Shown: positions 32,657 to 42,996 of the stretch, piece by piece
How the letters are laid out: the number at the start of each line of letters is the position of its first letter
Position numbering within the stretch: the stretch's first letter is position 1
NCBI GenBank assembly: GCA_034509495.1
Contig: CM067505.1
Coordinates: forward strand, 12,141,103-12,205,102
Length of the DNA: 64,000 nucleotides
Direction of reading: 5' to 3'
From: Acestrorhynchus altus
Lineage: Eukaryota > Chordata > Actinopteri > Characiformes > Acestrorhynchidae
The notes under the pieces: generated by a model
Databases searched by the model: none
What the model was told of the DNA's origin: nothing
Seen by the model: the letters and a program-made list of their open reading frames with translations, nothing else
Program-made: the position numbers and the translations under genes

Positions 32657-34213
32657 TACGTGAAAGTAGGTCCCTTTCTCACGTGTTTCCTCACCCTTCC
32701 TGATTTCCTGGGGTTTTTTTTGCATGTTTGTCACACTTACGTGTTTCAGAACATCAAACTAATTTAAATATTAGTCAAAGACAACATATAAACACAAAAC
32801 GCAATTTTAAATGAATGTGTTTATTAAGGGGAAAAAATCCAACATACTCTAACTGTGGTTCATCAAACATTGTCTCTAGCCACACCCACACCTGTTCTCA
32901 ATCAAGACATCACATAAACAGGACCTGCCTGAGAAAGTGAAGTCTACCAAAAGATCCTTTAAAGCTACACATCATGCTGAGATCCAAAGAAATTCCAGAA
33001 CAATTGAGAAAGAAAGTAATTGAGATCCATCAGTCTGGAAAGGGTTATAAATCCATTTTCAAAGCTTTGGGAATCTAGCGAACCACAGTGAGAGCAGTTA
33101 TCCACAAATGGCGAAGATGTGGAACAGTGGTGAACCTTTCCAGGAGTGGCCGGCCGCCCAAAATTACCGCAAGAGCACAGTGACAAATCATCCAAGAGGT
33201 CACAAAAGACCCCACAACACCATCCAAAGAACTGCAGGCCTCACTTGCCTCAGTTAATGTCAGTGTTCATGCTTCCACCATAAAAAGAGACTGGGGAAAA
33301 ATGGCCTGCATGGAGTTCCAAGAAGAAAACCACTGCTGAGCAAAAAGAACATTAAAGCTTGTCTCAAATTTTCCAGAACACATCTTGATGATCCCCAAGA
33401 CTTTTGTGAAAACATTCTGTGGACTGTTGAGACAAAAGTTGAACTCTTTGGAAGGTGTGTCCCATTACATCTGGTGTAAAAGTAACACTGCATTTCAGAA
33501 AAAGAATATTATACCAACAGTAAAATATGGTGATGGTAATGTGATGGCCTGGGGGCGTTTTGCTGTGTCAGGTCCTGGAAGACTTGCTGTGATAAATGGA
33601 ACTACGAATTCTGCTGTCTACTAAAAGATCAAGAAGGAGAATATCTGAACATCTATTTGTGACCTCAAGTGGAAATGAACTTGGGTTCTGCAGCAGGACA
33701 ATGAGCCAAAACACACCAGCAAGTCCACCTCTGAATGGCTGAAGAAAAACAAAATGAAGACTTTGGAGTGGCCTAGTCAAAATCCTGACCTGAATCCTAT
33801 TGAGATGCTGTGGTATGACCTTAAAAAGGCAATTCATGCTCAAAAACCCTCTAATGTAACTGAATTACTGAATTTTACATTCTGAAAAGATGAGTGGGCC
33901 AAAATTCTTTCACAACACTGTAAAAGACTCATTGAAAGTTATCATAAACGCTTGGTTGCAGTTGTTGCTGCTAAGGGTGGCCCAACCAGTTATTAGGTTT
34001 AGGGGGCAATCACTTTTTCACACAGGGCCATGTAGGTTTGGATTTTTTTCTCCCTTATTAATAAACACCTTCATTTAAAATTGCATTTTTTGTTTACTTG
34101 TGTTGTCTTTGACTGATATTTAAATTGGTTTGATGTTCCGAAACACGCAAGTGTGACAAACATGCTAAAAAACAGGAAATCAGGAAGGGGCAAACACGTT
34201 TCACCCCACTGTA
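32657..34213 (+). mobile_element. Older Tc1-like DNA transposon
   Basis: The right inverted repeat (about 34060-34213) ends CACCCCACTGTA. The left arm (about 32670-32850) is its diverged complement, with TGCATGTTTGTCACACTTACG, AACATCAAACTAATTTAAATA and GTCAAAGACAACA in matching order. The outermost left bases are degenerate, so the left limit is approximate. This is a different Tc1 subfamily from the element at 25821: the ends start CAGTGGGGTGAAA rather than CAGTGGGGAAAAT. Confidence 0.85.
32974..33996 (+). pseudogene. Tc1-like transposase relic
   Basis: The frame opens MLRSKEIPEQLRKKVIEIHQ. It shows the helix-turn-helix region (SGKGYKSIFKALGI), the RSGRPPKITAR hook, a VKYGDGNVMAWG block, LQQDNEPKHTSK (second catalytic Asp), and SQNPDLNPIEMLW with the third acidic residue. 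It ends VAAKGGPTSY. At least seven in-frame stops (for example near 33076, 33181, 33340 and 33622) and frame disruptions make it dead. The VSHYIWCKSNTAFQKKN block corresponds to the linker between the first and second catalytic residues. Confidence 0.88.
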
Positions 34214-35770
34214 TGTAACATAACCCATAACACAATAAATCTTTTAGATAAGAGGCAAATTTCATACCATTATGAGTGGTGTGGAGAGTTGTTGATGGCA
34301 ACATTAAGGTTATGCCCAAAACAGATAAGCCATGGACATTTCAACTGTCTTGTGGCTGCAACAAAGTTGGCTCACTTGTCTGTAGTGACACATGAATTGG
34401 AAAAGGTGTTTCCAAGAATCTTGTCCATGAGCATGTCCAGACCTTGTCAATGTAGTGCATAGTAACAGACTGCACTGCACTGCACTGTGGCTTGAGAAAA
34501 ATAGCTCAGATTGGGCATATGCCATTTCTTTGACCAAAAAGGGTAACTGCAAGGGTGCATTGTGACAATCATGGGTTTACCTTTTTGCACTAGCAAATGC
34601 TGCACTTATTGAGGATTGCCTAATTTTTAAAAATTTCCATCTGTTTTGCCTCCTTAATGTGATTTTTTAATCAATTAAATTCAGATCAATTAAAAATGGA
34701 TGATAAATATAAAATGGTTCAAACTGAAACTCCAATTGTTTGATTTTGTTCAATGGGGATGGGGCTGCAGTGGAAGGGTGGGAGGGGTGATATTACAGAT
34801 TATAATGTTGTGATAATAAATTCTCAAAATTGCCCAGCTTTAAAGGAAACACATTGGTAGTTTTATACAGTGTAGTGTTCATTTAACTACCCCAGTATAC
34901 TTGTACACTCTGATAACTATTCCGTCCACCTTAAACACATGATGTAGTAACTTCCAAGTGCTCATTTGATTTGCTTGAAGTTTCAGCTACTATTTAGGTT
35001 ACTATTTAACCTTATACTGGGATGTAAAAAAGCTTTCACTTTGTAGTGACAGCCATAATTTTCCTCCTCACTCCAGTACATTTACCACATCAGGGCCATT
35101 AGGAGCGTACTCCTATTACAATATCAGCATCATAAGAGATAATACTCACACCCTACACAGCCTCTTTAGATAACTACTATCAGATACATGGTAGAGGAGT
35201 GTAAAGCACAACCAGCACAACCTCTTTATAAGTCGCTGACATTTTACTTATACCTTTAGATGACATGTCACCATGGCAGTAAAGCAGATGAAGAACTAAA
35301 ATGTGGATGTAGAGAGCAAAACATTAAAAGTAAGAGATGTTATTTAAAATATGAAATTCAAAATCTGAAAAGGGACTTCCTACTTTTTCAGGAGATACTG
35401 TAACATTAAGAGTGAGAATACATTAGGATGCATTGTTATGAGGTAAACTTTGTACGCCAAACTGGTTACTCTAAATTAAATTGGTTATTAAATATTTAAC
35501 ACTTTAAAAGTATAATTCTTAAAAACACATCTGAATCAGTTTTCAGGGTAATGCAGTGCAAAGCAATATGTTGGACAAAAGTATTTGTTTATCCTGCTTT
35601 TGTTGGAGTAACAGTCTTCTACAAGGTTTGAAGCCTTGTTGTGAGGATTTGACTGAAGAAAAGAGCAAGAAGAGCATTAGAGAGGCCATGATGTTGAATG
35701 ATCACCACCCCAGTGGTATTTATACCCATCTAGCTCACATTTATGTTTATGCTTATGTTATATTTCCACA
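34214..35770. other. Intergenic DNA, no gene seen
   Basis: AT-rich spacer without recognisable exons or repeat ends. It includes a small CACTG tandem near 34470-34486. Confidence 0.45.
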
Positions 35771-36000
35771 AACATTTGGAAATATGTTGTATTTGCTTAG
35801 TGCTCTTCACAATGGAAATTGCCACAAAGCAGCTTTATCTTGGTCCAAGCATCACTGGATTGAATTAAAGATGACAGTTGCAAGAAAAATCTCCCCCAGA
35901 TCAAGAGGGAAATACTTTGAAAAGAACCAAAACTCAAAAGGGGAATACATTCTGCATCGGTCGACACCAGACAACACAACAAATAACAGAAAAACAGAGG
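35770..36000 (-). repeat. Dispersed GCGCTATACAAA-type repeat, degenerate
   Basis: Begins TTAGTGCTCTTCACAATGG (reverse of the repeat's 3' tail), then CACAAAGCAGCTTTAT, GCAAGAAAAATCTCCC, AACCAAAACTCAAAAGGG and a degenerate end. It lies within an open frame of 149 codons that is therefore not a real gene. Confidence 0.7.
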
Positions 36001-36004
36001 AATA

Positions 36005-37033
36005 ACAGGTCAGGGAGAGTGAAATAATGAAGAGCTATTAGTAATGTTACAGCAAGCCATGAGCTATGAGATGCTCAGTGTTAATGTTAATGCAGTTCAA
36101 AATAAATTTTTTGATTTTCATTTATTCATTTTCATGGAATTTTTATTATTATTTTTGTCAAATTCCAGTTATTTCTGTGACCATTGTGGGTTTTCCTTTC
36201 ATAAACCGAGGACTACCAATAATTTTGTCCTCGTATGTATATTAAAAAAAGATGAAATTTCATTGGGTGTGCGAATTTTTCACTTTATATTTGTATTTAT
36301 TGCAGGTTTTTCACTGGAGTTTTTCTTTGTATTTACATCACCTGCACCAGCTTAATGGCAATTAGCAATATCTGAGCTACAAACCTGGAGATATCAGAAT
36401 GGCAAAATCAGTCATCTGCTCATTCACCAGCTGTCAAACCTACTGTCTAAAGTACAACTGAAGAGAGCTGGCAAGCCGAAAGAGGGCAACCAGAGCAGGG
36501 AGCACAGCGGATAAATGCATTCAGTTTAAAAACAGCCTGACTGAACTTGTAATCATCAGATTCATCTGTTCTGAAAGGAGACCACATTTTATAGAGCCTT
36601 TTGCATGCTTGGTGCAATTACACATTCTCACCAGAGAGGTCTCTAACCCTAAAACATCCAGACTATAATTTTAATGTACTTTTATGTACCAAAGTCTTAA
36701 CATTGTACCTTTTAGAACATACTTTTCTGAAAGATGTACCTCTTTCTTATTCCTGTATGTTATAGCTAGGAACAAAGTGTCATTATGAAGAAGGTCATTC
36801 AATAAAAGAAGAATGAACAAATGTTATTTGACCTATGGTTGCCAAACATGCACTTTAATTAAAACAGCAATAACTTATAAAACTGTATAACATCAAACTG
36901 ACAATATAATACCAACAATAATAGCTTATGATAAAACAAAAAACAGAGAACCAGTATGTGTGCCATTTTAAGTCCTATTCTTTTAGATGTAAAAACACAA
37001 GAATTATGTGTTCAGAATATATGTCCAGTCTTT

Positions 37034-37035
<2 letters not shown>
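36005..37035. other. Intergenic DNA, no gene seen
   Basis: No coding or structural feature supported. Confidence 0.45.

Positions 37036-37092
<57 letters not shown>
37036..37092. repeat. (CA)n microsatellite
   Basis: About 28 uninterrupted CA units. Confidence 0.95.
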
Positions 37093-37093
<1 letters not shown>

Positions 37094-37330
37094 TCAATTT
37101 TATGCTCAAATCAAAAATAAAATCAAATTAACCCAGGGCAAAAAATGCCACACTTGATCCTATACTGTTCAGGTGTGAATTTCTCAAAAGTGAATAAAGA
37201 GGGAACTAAAGAAGAAGGTGAGACAAGAACAAGACAACTTGTTTAGCATTTCCCAAAGAACCTCGCAAACCCAAACTTTCAGAGAATGTCTTCATTGACT
37301 CCTACACCAAACAGCCCTCAGTCAAACCTC

Positions 37331-37440
37331 TAACATCAAATCAAATCAACATTTATTTGTATAGCGCTCTTCACAACTGAAGTTGTCAGAGAGCAGCTTC
37401 ACAGAAATCAAGAAATAAAAAGGTTAAAACAGGAAAAAAT
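37331..37440 (-). repeat. Dispersed GCGCTATACAAA-type repeat, tail
   Basis: AAATCAAATCAACATTTATT followed by GTATAGCGCTCTTCACAACT, CAGCTTCACAGAAATCAAG and AAAAGGTTAAAACAGGAA. This is the exact reverse complement order of 49350-49440. Confidence 0.85.
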
Positions 37441-38566
37441 ATAAGTAACAGATCCCCTCAATTCAACTCAGTGAAATCTATAGTTTGTGATCCCTATTAG
37501 GCTTGAAAATGTGTTTAAATATGTGTCTTCTCACAGATTCTGATCTGTTTGGCAGAAGGAAGTACTTAGGAGTGAAATACTCCTAAAGACACAAATGACA
37601 TCTCAACTATAATCTCTAGACCAGTTCACCTGGGGGCAGTGGTTGTCAGAGGAGAAGAAGATTCTCCAGCTTTTGATGCTTTGCAGGTAGTAAGAAGCAA
37701 AAGAATTTGTTTAATATTCTTTAACATTTTATTTATACAGTTTAGTTACAATTCCAAAATGTACACATTTGCATCATGTTTTATACAAACATATTAACAA
37801 GTTTCACCTTTCAGTGTCTTTGCTATGATTTAATTTTTTTTCAGTTTCATATTAAATCTTTTCCTCAGATGTGTCTTATTTATGTTTTCTTTCCAACAGA
37901 ATTTTACAGGTTATTTTCTCACATTTCATACAAACAGACAATCAAACATCAACCTTCAAAGCTGTTATACAATGTAATTTGCTATTTTTTCTGTTTCTAT
38001 TCAATTTGCTGCATCAACTGTCTTCTTGAAACAAATCAGCATATTGGATATTGGTGGATGTTGTACCAGGCTGCCTTAAAATTCCTCCACTCTACTCTCC
38101 ATCACTACCATCCTCTCTCTCCCATCTCTCTCTTTCTCTATCTCTCAACCTGCAGCTGTATTCTTGGGTTTCCTTGAATTCAGCTTTTTATTTTATTCAG
38201 CTTTGTGATTTAACAAATACAGCAATAATTCAGATACTGGCAAAATAACATAATAAATATTGCTATAAATTATGTTTATATTTTAATTTTCCCTTACAAT
38301 ATTTAAAAGTAAATTATTATTTTAAAATGTTTTATTTAAAAAAGGCACAAAATCAAACGTTAAAAAACGTGTTATATTGTTTTAGTTGTTTATTATTATT
38401 ATTATTATTATTATTATTGTTGTTGTTGTTATAATTATTAATCTTCCTGGTCATTTTCCTTGTGTTTTTCATTTGTATGTTTGTAATTATTATTAAATAT
38501 TTTTAATACAAAATGAAGGACACACGTTTCTAAAAATGTTCGGGCATCCCGTCCGCCGACCTTTCT
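37441..38566. other. Intergenic DNA with TTA/TTG triplet run
   Basis: AT-rich DNA. A (TTA)n run passing into (TTG)n lies at about 38392-38430. No exon supported. Confidence 0.5.
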
Positions 38567-39040
38567 CTAGGCAGTTCTATGACACTGTTTTGTGTCCTCT
38601 TCCTCACTTTCCTCTGTATCATGAGGAAGAGCAAAGCCAGCCTCCACTGCGCTGTTAATTGTCACCTCACCTGTAGTTTTGGGCTTCAGCACAGGAGCAG
38701 GTTCACACGGACAGGATTCCCGTTATCATCCAGAGTTTGTCCAGATGAATAACGTCACATTCTCAGACCACTAGGCTCCAATGTCAGTAAAGAAGTCATG
38801 ACCAGCGAAGAAAGAAGAAGGATTCTGGACTCTGGGAGTGTACAGGAATAGGTCCCTTTGCACCTGCAACCAAGGATGTTGATTTAGCAAAGACGGAGGT
38901 GACGCGTTCCCACAATTGTTGAATTGTCCCCACCAATAATTTTGACATTGCCTCATCACCCCCTGACTTAATGTCTGTTTATGGATTTCACTGATTTTAT
39001 TGGTCAAGTCCCCGATTAAATACAGACTATAGACTCTCAT
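38567..39040 (-). pseudogene. Unidentified broken coding relic
   Basis: The minus strand carries an 89-codon open frame (39040-38771), including YWWGQFNNCGNASPPSLLNQ and HPWLQVQRDLFLYTPRVQNP, that ends at TAG. In-frame beyond that stop it reads WSENVTLFIWTNSG. A frame change gives QTLDDNGNPVR, and a second gives EPAPVLKPKTTGEVTIN and then an acidic end DTEESEEEDTKQCHRTA before TAG at 38567-38569. Residue composition and the natural C-terminus look like a real protein decayed by one stop and two frameshifts. I cannot assign a family. A mobile-element or host pseudogene origin are both possible, and no partner genes adjoin it. Confidence 0.4.
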
Positions 39041-39691
39041 TAAGACTGGGGTGAGGGTGAAGTCAACTGACGACTGTGTAGAATGTAATCAGCAATAGCA
39101 ATACGAATTTATTATTAATGATTATGCTATTTTTTCTTTCTCATTATATATGTTTTTTAATTATTATTTTAGAGACCGGGAATATATCCCCACCCCTCAG
39201 AAGTGGCGGCATCATGTGTTTAGGTGCTGAACTGCTGGCAAAATTCACTTTAAGTAATACTATGTGAATAAAGCTTCAGTAGATTTACTCGTTAGTTTAC
39301 CAGTTACTTCACGTAATACTTTATTTACGCAAGGCTTTGGGAAAAGCTTTAATTAACAAACAATCTTAAGTACTAGTTAACAAAGCACTTAGTGTTACAA
39401 AGCTTTTGGGAAACTTGGTTATTTTTTATCATTAAATGTTGAAAAAGTACTGCACACTTCGCTTAACCAATAAATAAATATTGTTACATTGTATGTATGC
39501 TTTATATCCAAATGCATTTTTTGTAGCAAATCTTCAAATATATATGTAAATGCCTAAATAATTATACAGTAGACAACAGGCTAAATGGATAGAAGGGTGC
39601 AACAGGGTCATGACAGGAATTAAATGATAGAGTGCTTGTATTTAATCAAATAATTAATTCAATACAGCAGGATGGGACAGGAAAGAAGCAA

Positions 39692-39731
<40 letters not shown>

Positions 39732-40949
39732 GTTTATTGGGTAGGCAAAATACAAAGATTGACAGTGGAGAAACAAGATAGCCAACATGCACATTTTTCA
39801 ATTGATTTTCCCAAGCTATTCCTAAAGAGCAATTTAGGCCTTCCCATTATAATTGTCTTTTTAATCTCTTGTTGAAATTAAGAAAACCCATAAAGACAAC
39901 AGCAGCATCCCATTTTCTCATAGTTTTTGTGCACTAGACAGTATTCTGCCGTTTGATTGACCAACATTAAGAAACGTGTCATGGGACATTACACAATAAA
40001 ATGCAAACACTTCTGACATACTAGACTTTTGGGTTGTGTGGTGAAATCGCTGTTCCTGAACCTTCAGACTGAATTTGCAGTCTGAATAGGGCATTAGACA
40101 AACTAAAACATCCAGTAAATTCTTCCGGTTCTGAACAGGTTTAGAAAACCTAAACAAGATTAAAGTCTCAACCTTGAACTCCCGTCAAAACTAACACCAA
40201 GATTTCTCCTCAAGACTGGGAGAAAGTCGAATAAAGCCACAGAAATATCCGTGTTACATACTTTAGCGTTATTCTAAAATGCCATACGTTATTGTCTAAT
40301 GATGCAGAGAAACATGGACAACAGAAAAGTGACCATTTCTGCCACATTTTACAGCTCACAGGGAGGTGGCGCTCTACAGGAGTACAGCCACGGGGTCAAT
40401 ACAGTCACGTGCAAGACACGAAGAAGTCAATAACTACCGGGTTGTGCAAACCTAACAAAATAGTTAAAATCGAATTCGTTTTTTAATTCTCTATTTTTTT
40501 TAAGTGCGCACAACATGGAAATGCCAAAAGCAAAGTCCCATTTTGTTTTCACTGTTAACTTTAACTTTATTTTATTTCTGATTCTCGAATAAATATGAAA
40601 AGTACGAATAATAGACGGATTTATGTTAATCGTTAAAGATGATTTAACTGCTTACGACTAAAACGGGGGTCGTGGGGAAACAACTGATAGACAGAGCAGC
40701 AAAAGTTTGCTCTCCCTGGAATGAGAGTGGTTTGATCCAAAGCCCCTGCTTTGGTAGGATCTGGATGAACCCAAGTGGCGCTTTTAACGGGGGGGTTCCT
40801 TCAAAAGTCTCACTCCCGTATTGAAGCATAAACGGTTCCGAGTGCCGTGCTGTTGTTTTATTATTAAACTAACTTACATTCAATATTAAACAGTTGTTCA
40901 AAATTTTAAAATTTGTTTCTTGATAAAGTGTAGGGAACCTCACTAGACC
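39041..40949. other. Upstream flank of pygo2
   Basis: AT-rich DNA with a (TTA)n run at about 39696-39728. From about 40310 the composition becomes more balanced. No upstream gene could be recognised. The 40640-40840 piece has an open minus frame but no support. Confidence 0.45.
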
Positions 40950-41662
40950 CGCACCCCTATTTCTACTCATCCAGTGTAGGCGTCTATCGCGGCTGGTCCC
41001 TCTTTGTCCGGCAGCGACAGTAGGCCGCAGTAGTCATGGCCATTTTCGCGTTTGAGGATAAATTTTAATTGTAAGTTTGATTGCAGTTGAATGTTTGTCT
41101 CTTGAGGATTGCAAAACATGAGATAATGCCACAGAGTAGTTGATGTTAATGGGAAGCGCGAGCGCCGTGCGGGTTGCAGCTGGAGTTGGAGGAGCTGCTC
41201 TCCGGACAGCGCAAGCGGTTCTCACTGGAAGCACGTTGACATTTTGCTCCCATGCTTCTTGTCGCCTGTGTGCAGGGCCTTTCGGCACGTGCGGACCCAG
41301 CGCTAGCGTTATGTAGAGCTGAGTGAGTTCACCTGGGGGTCGTGCTTAACGCTCTGCAGCTGCAGCACATCTGTAAGTGATCGTAGGAGGGAGGTGGAGA
41401 AGCCGAGCTGCTTGACTGTTATTATTCGCGCGGGAGGCGCCTCGGCAGCTCAGCGGCTCCGCGCCGTTTCTCCGATACTAGGCTTCCCGTTCCGAAGGTT
41501 AGAAACGCGAAAAGACAGTGTTGGTCAGTGGGTGGAAACGGGCGTCATGTTGGGGTTCTGCTCTTAGTTCGTGCTGACCGGTCGTTACTTGGCCTTAAGG
41601 ACGCTCTCGTCACTGATTCTGTATGTGAACGGTGGCATGGCACCGCGCCGACAGGCATATTA
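40950..41662 (+). promoter_or_regulatory. pygo2: CpG-rich promoter and 5' UTR of pygo2
   Basis: CpG density rises sharply from about 40970 and stays high through exon 1 (for example GTCTATCGCGGCTGG, GCGCGAGCGCCGTGCGG, TTCGCGCGGGAGGCGCC). There is no TATA box. A CATGGCCATTTTCGCG site at 41035-41050 contains a YY1-type GCCAT core. This is a typical housekeeping CpG-island promoter. The transcription start is not determined; transcripts could begin anywhere from about 41040 to 41600. Confidence 0.7.
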
Positions 41663-41720
41663 ATGGCTGCCGAATCGGGGAGACTACTGGCCGGACAAGG
41701 TCAAGGAAAACGAGGCAAAG
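41663..41720 (+). CDS. pygo2: Pygopus 2, coding exon 1
   Basis: ATG at 41663 starts MAAESGRLLAGQGQGKRGK plus one base. A donor at 41721 follows (AAAG|GTAGGC). The MAA start, the short Gly/Lys-rich lead and the join to exon 2 correspond to the N-terminus of vertebrate PYGO2. Pygopus is a nuclear co-activator that binds BCL9 through its PHD finger and recruits transcription machinery to beta-catenin/TCF target genes. A longer open frame runs through this exon in another reading frame but has no family similarity. Confidence 0.85.
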
Positions 41721-42506
41721 GTAGGCAAACGTCCATCAAGCGCACCTCTGTGTCCATAAGGAGCCCGCAGCTCCTCGCTGCCTTTGCTTGTCCGCACGGC
41801 GGTCCTGTGGGATCTGTGTCTCTGGGGAGCTGTGTGTGCAGCGGGCTGTTTCCGCGCCTCCGTGTGTCTTAAACACTGTGTTCAACTCCTGTGTTTTCCT
41901 ACTTTCATTCGGGTTTACTGCGCAGTGGTGCGGGACTGTCGCTTGTTTCCAACCTCGGTTTTACACCCGTTTCTAACACTGTAATCCAACAAACTAACTG
42001 CGCAGCGTTAAAGCTCAAGGGACTTCTCAACCTCACAGCCTGGTGAAAGGTTTAATAACTCCACATGACATTCTGCTAATCGTTCAGACTGTGTGTGTAG
42101 GTTTATCAATCATACATTGAATAGTTTCACTCTTTATACTTAATGCACATGTTGCTGCACAGACTGTGGTCCCATCAGCGAGCTTTCCCTAAAGCATCCC
42201 AGAATACATTGATGGTTGCACGAGCATCACAATGAACAATGATCTCTCTCTCTCTCTCTCACACTCACACACACACTCACACACATTTAAGAGGAACTTC
42301 ACTAAATACATTTGTGAGACTAAGTCTTGACTGGTGTTGGATCATCCACACATAGACACGTTATATTAGCCACATATGTATGAATTAAAGTAACAGGTAC
42401 AGACTGATTTCTGAAATATTTCTAGAAGCTTCCATTAAAATTTTCTCTTATTTCTTTATGTTTTCTGTCTCTGTCTGTCTTATGTCAATTTTGTGCTTCT
42501 GTTAAG

Positions 42507-42556
42507 GTTCCCAGATGAAAAGCCCAGAGAAAAAGAAGAGGAAATCCAGCACTCAG
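42507..42556 (+). CDS. pygo2: Pygopus 2, coding exon 2 (nuclear signal)
   Basis: This 50-base exon between TTCTGTTAAG and GTAAAA encodes GSQMKSPEKKKRKSSTQ (residues 20-36). The sequence QMKSPEKKKRKSSTQ is almost identical to the corresponding human PYGO2 stretch and holds the nuclear localisation signal KKKRK (28-32). The phase fits both neighbours (1 in, 0 out). It is too short to stand out as an open reading frame. Confidence 0.92.
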
Positions 42557-42996
42557 GTAAAATATATTTAATGTTAATTTTAAAGGGGTAAATCGATTGG
42601 GGGTGTTCTGTACTTTTTTTTCAAGAAAAGCTTCAAAATGTATTAAGATGTAAACAACCGTTCAGAATAGTTTGATTTGAAATATGCCTTCATAGTTAAA
42701 ACAATTGTGGAAGCTTCTGAAGCCTTTAATGAAAAGCTACATTATAGAAAACAGAAGGATAATTACTTATTTAAGAAAGGGTGGTGCTGGGTATGCAAAA
42801 TCACGATACAATATGATAATTCAAAAATATTACCTTATAATAATAGTATTTATTATTAACAATATCTGTTAGTTACCTTTTAAGGAGAGGTTTTAGTAAA
42901 GGGACCAGATTCTTTTTATTGGTTTTATCAGAAAATAGGTTTATTATTAATGAATGACGCTGTCATTCAGTCCTTATTTCTATCTTGTTTTTGCAG
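42557..42996 (+). other. pygo2: Intron 2 of pygo2
   Basis: GTAAAA to TTTTTGCAG, phase 0, AT-rich, no internal feature. Intron 1 (41721-42506) likewise has standard ends and holds a CT/CA-rich run at about 42241-42288. Confidence 0.85.

Noticed and set aside
35556..36005. A 149-codon open frame
   Set aside because: Its second half is the reversed dispersed GCGCTATACAAA repeat; no splice sites, no similarity.
40644..40850. A possible small RNA gene or exon upstream of pygo2
   Set aside because: The segment is less AT-rich and has an open minus frame, but it matches no small RNA that I can recall and lacks promoter boxes.
41528..41872. A 114-codon frame overlapping pygo2 exon 1
   Set aside because: It reads through the exon 1 donor in a different frame and has no similarity; the MAAESGRLL frame joins correctly to exon 2.
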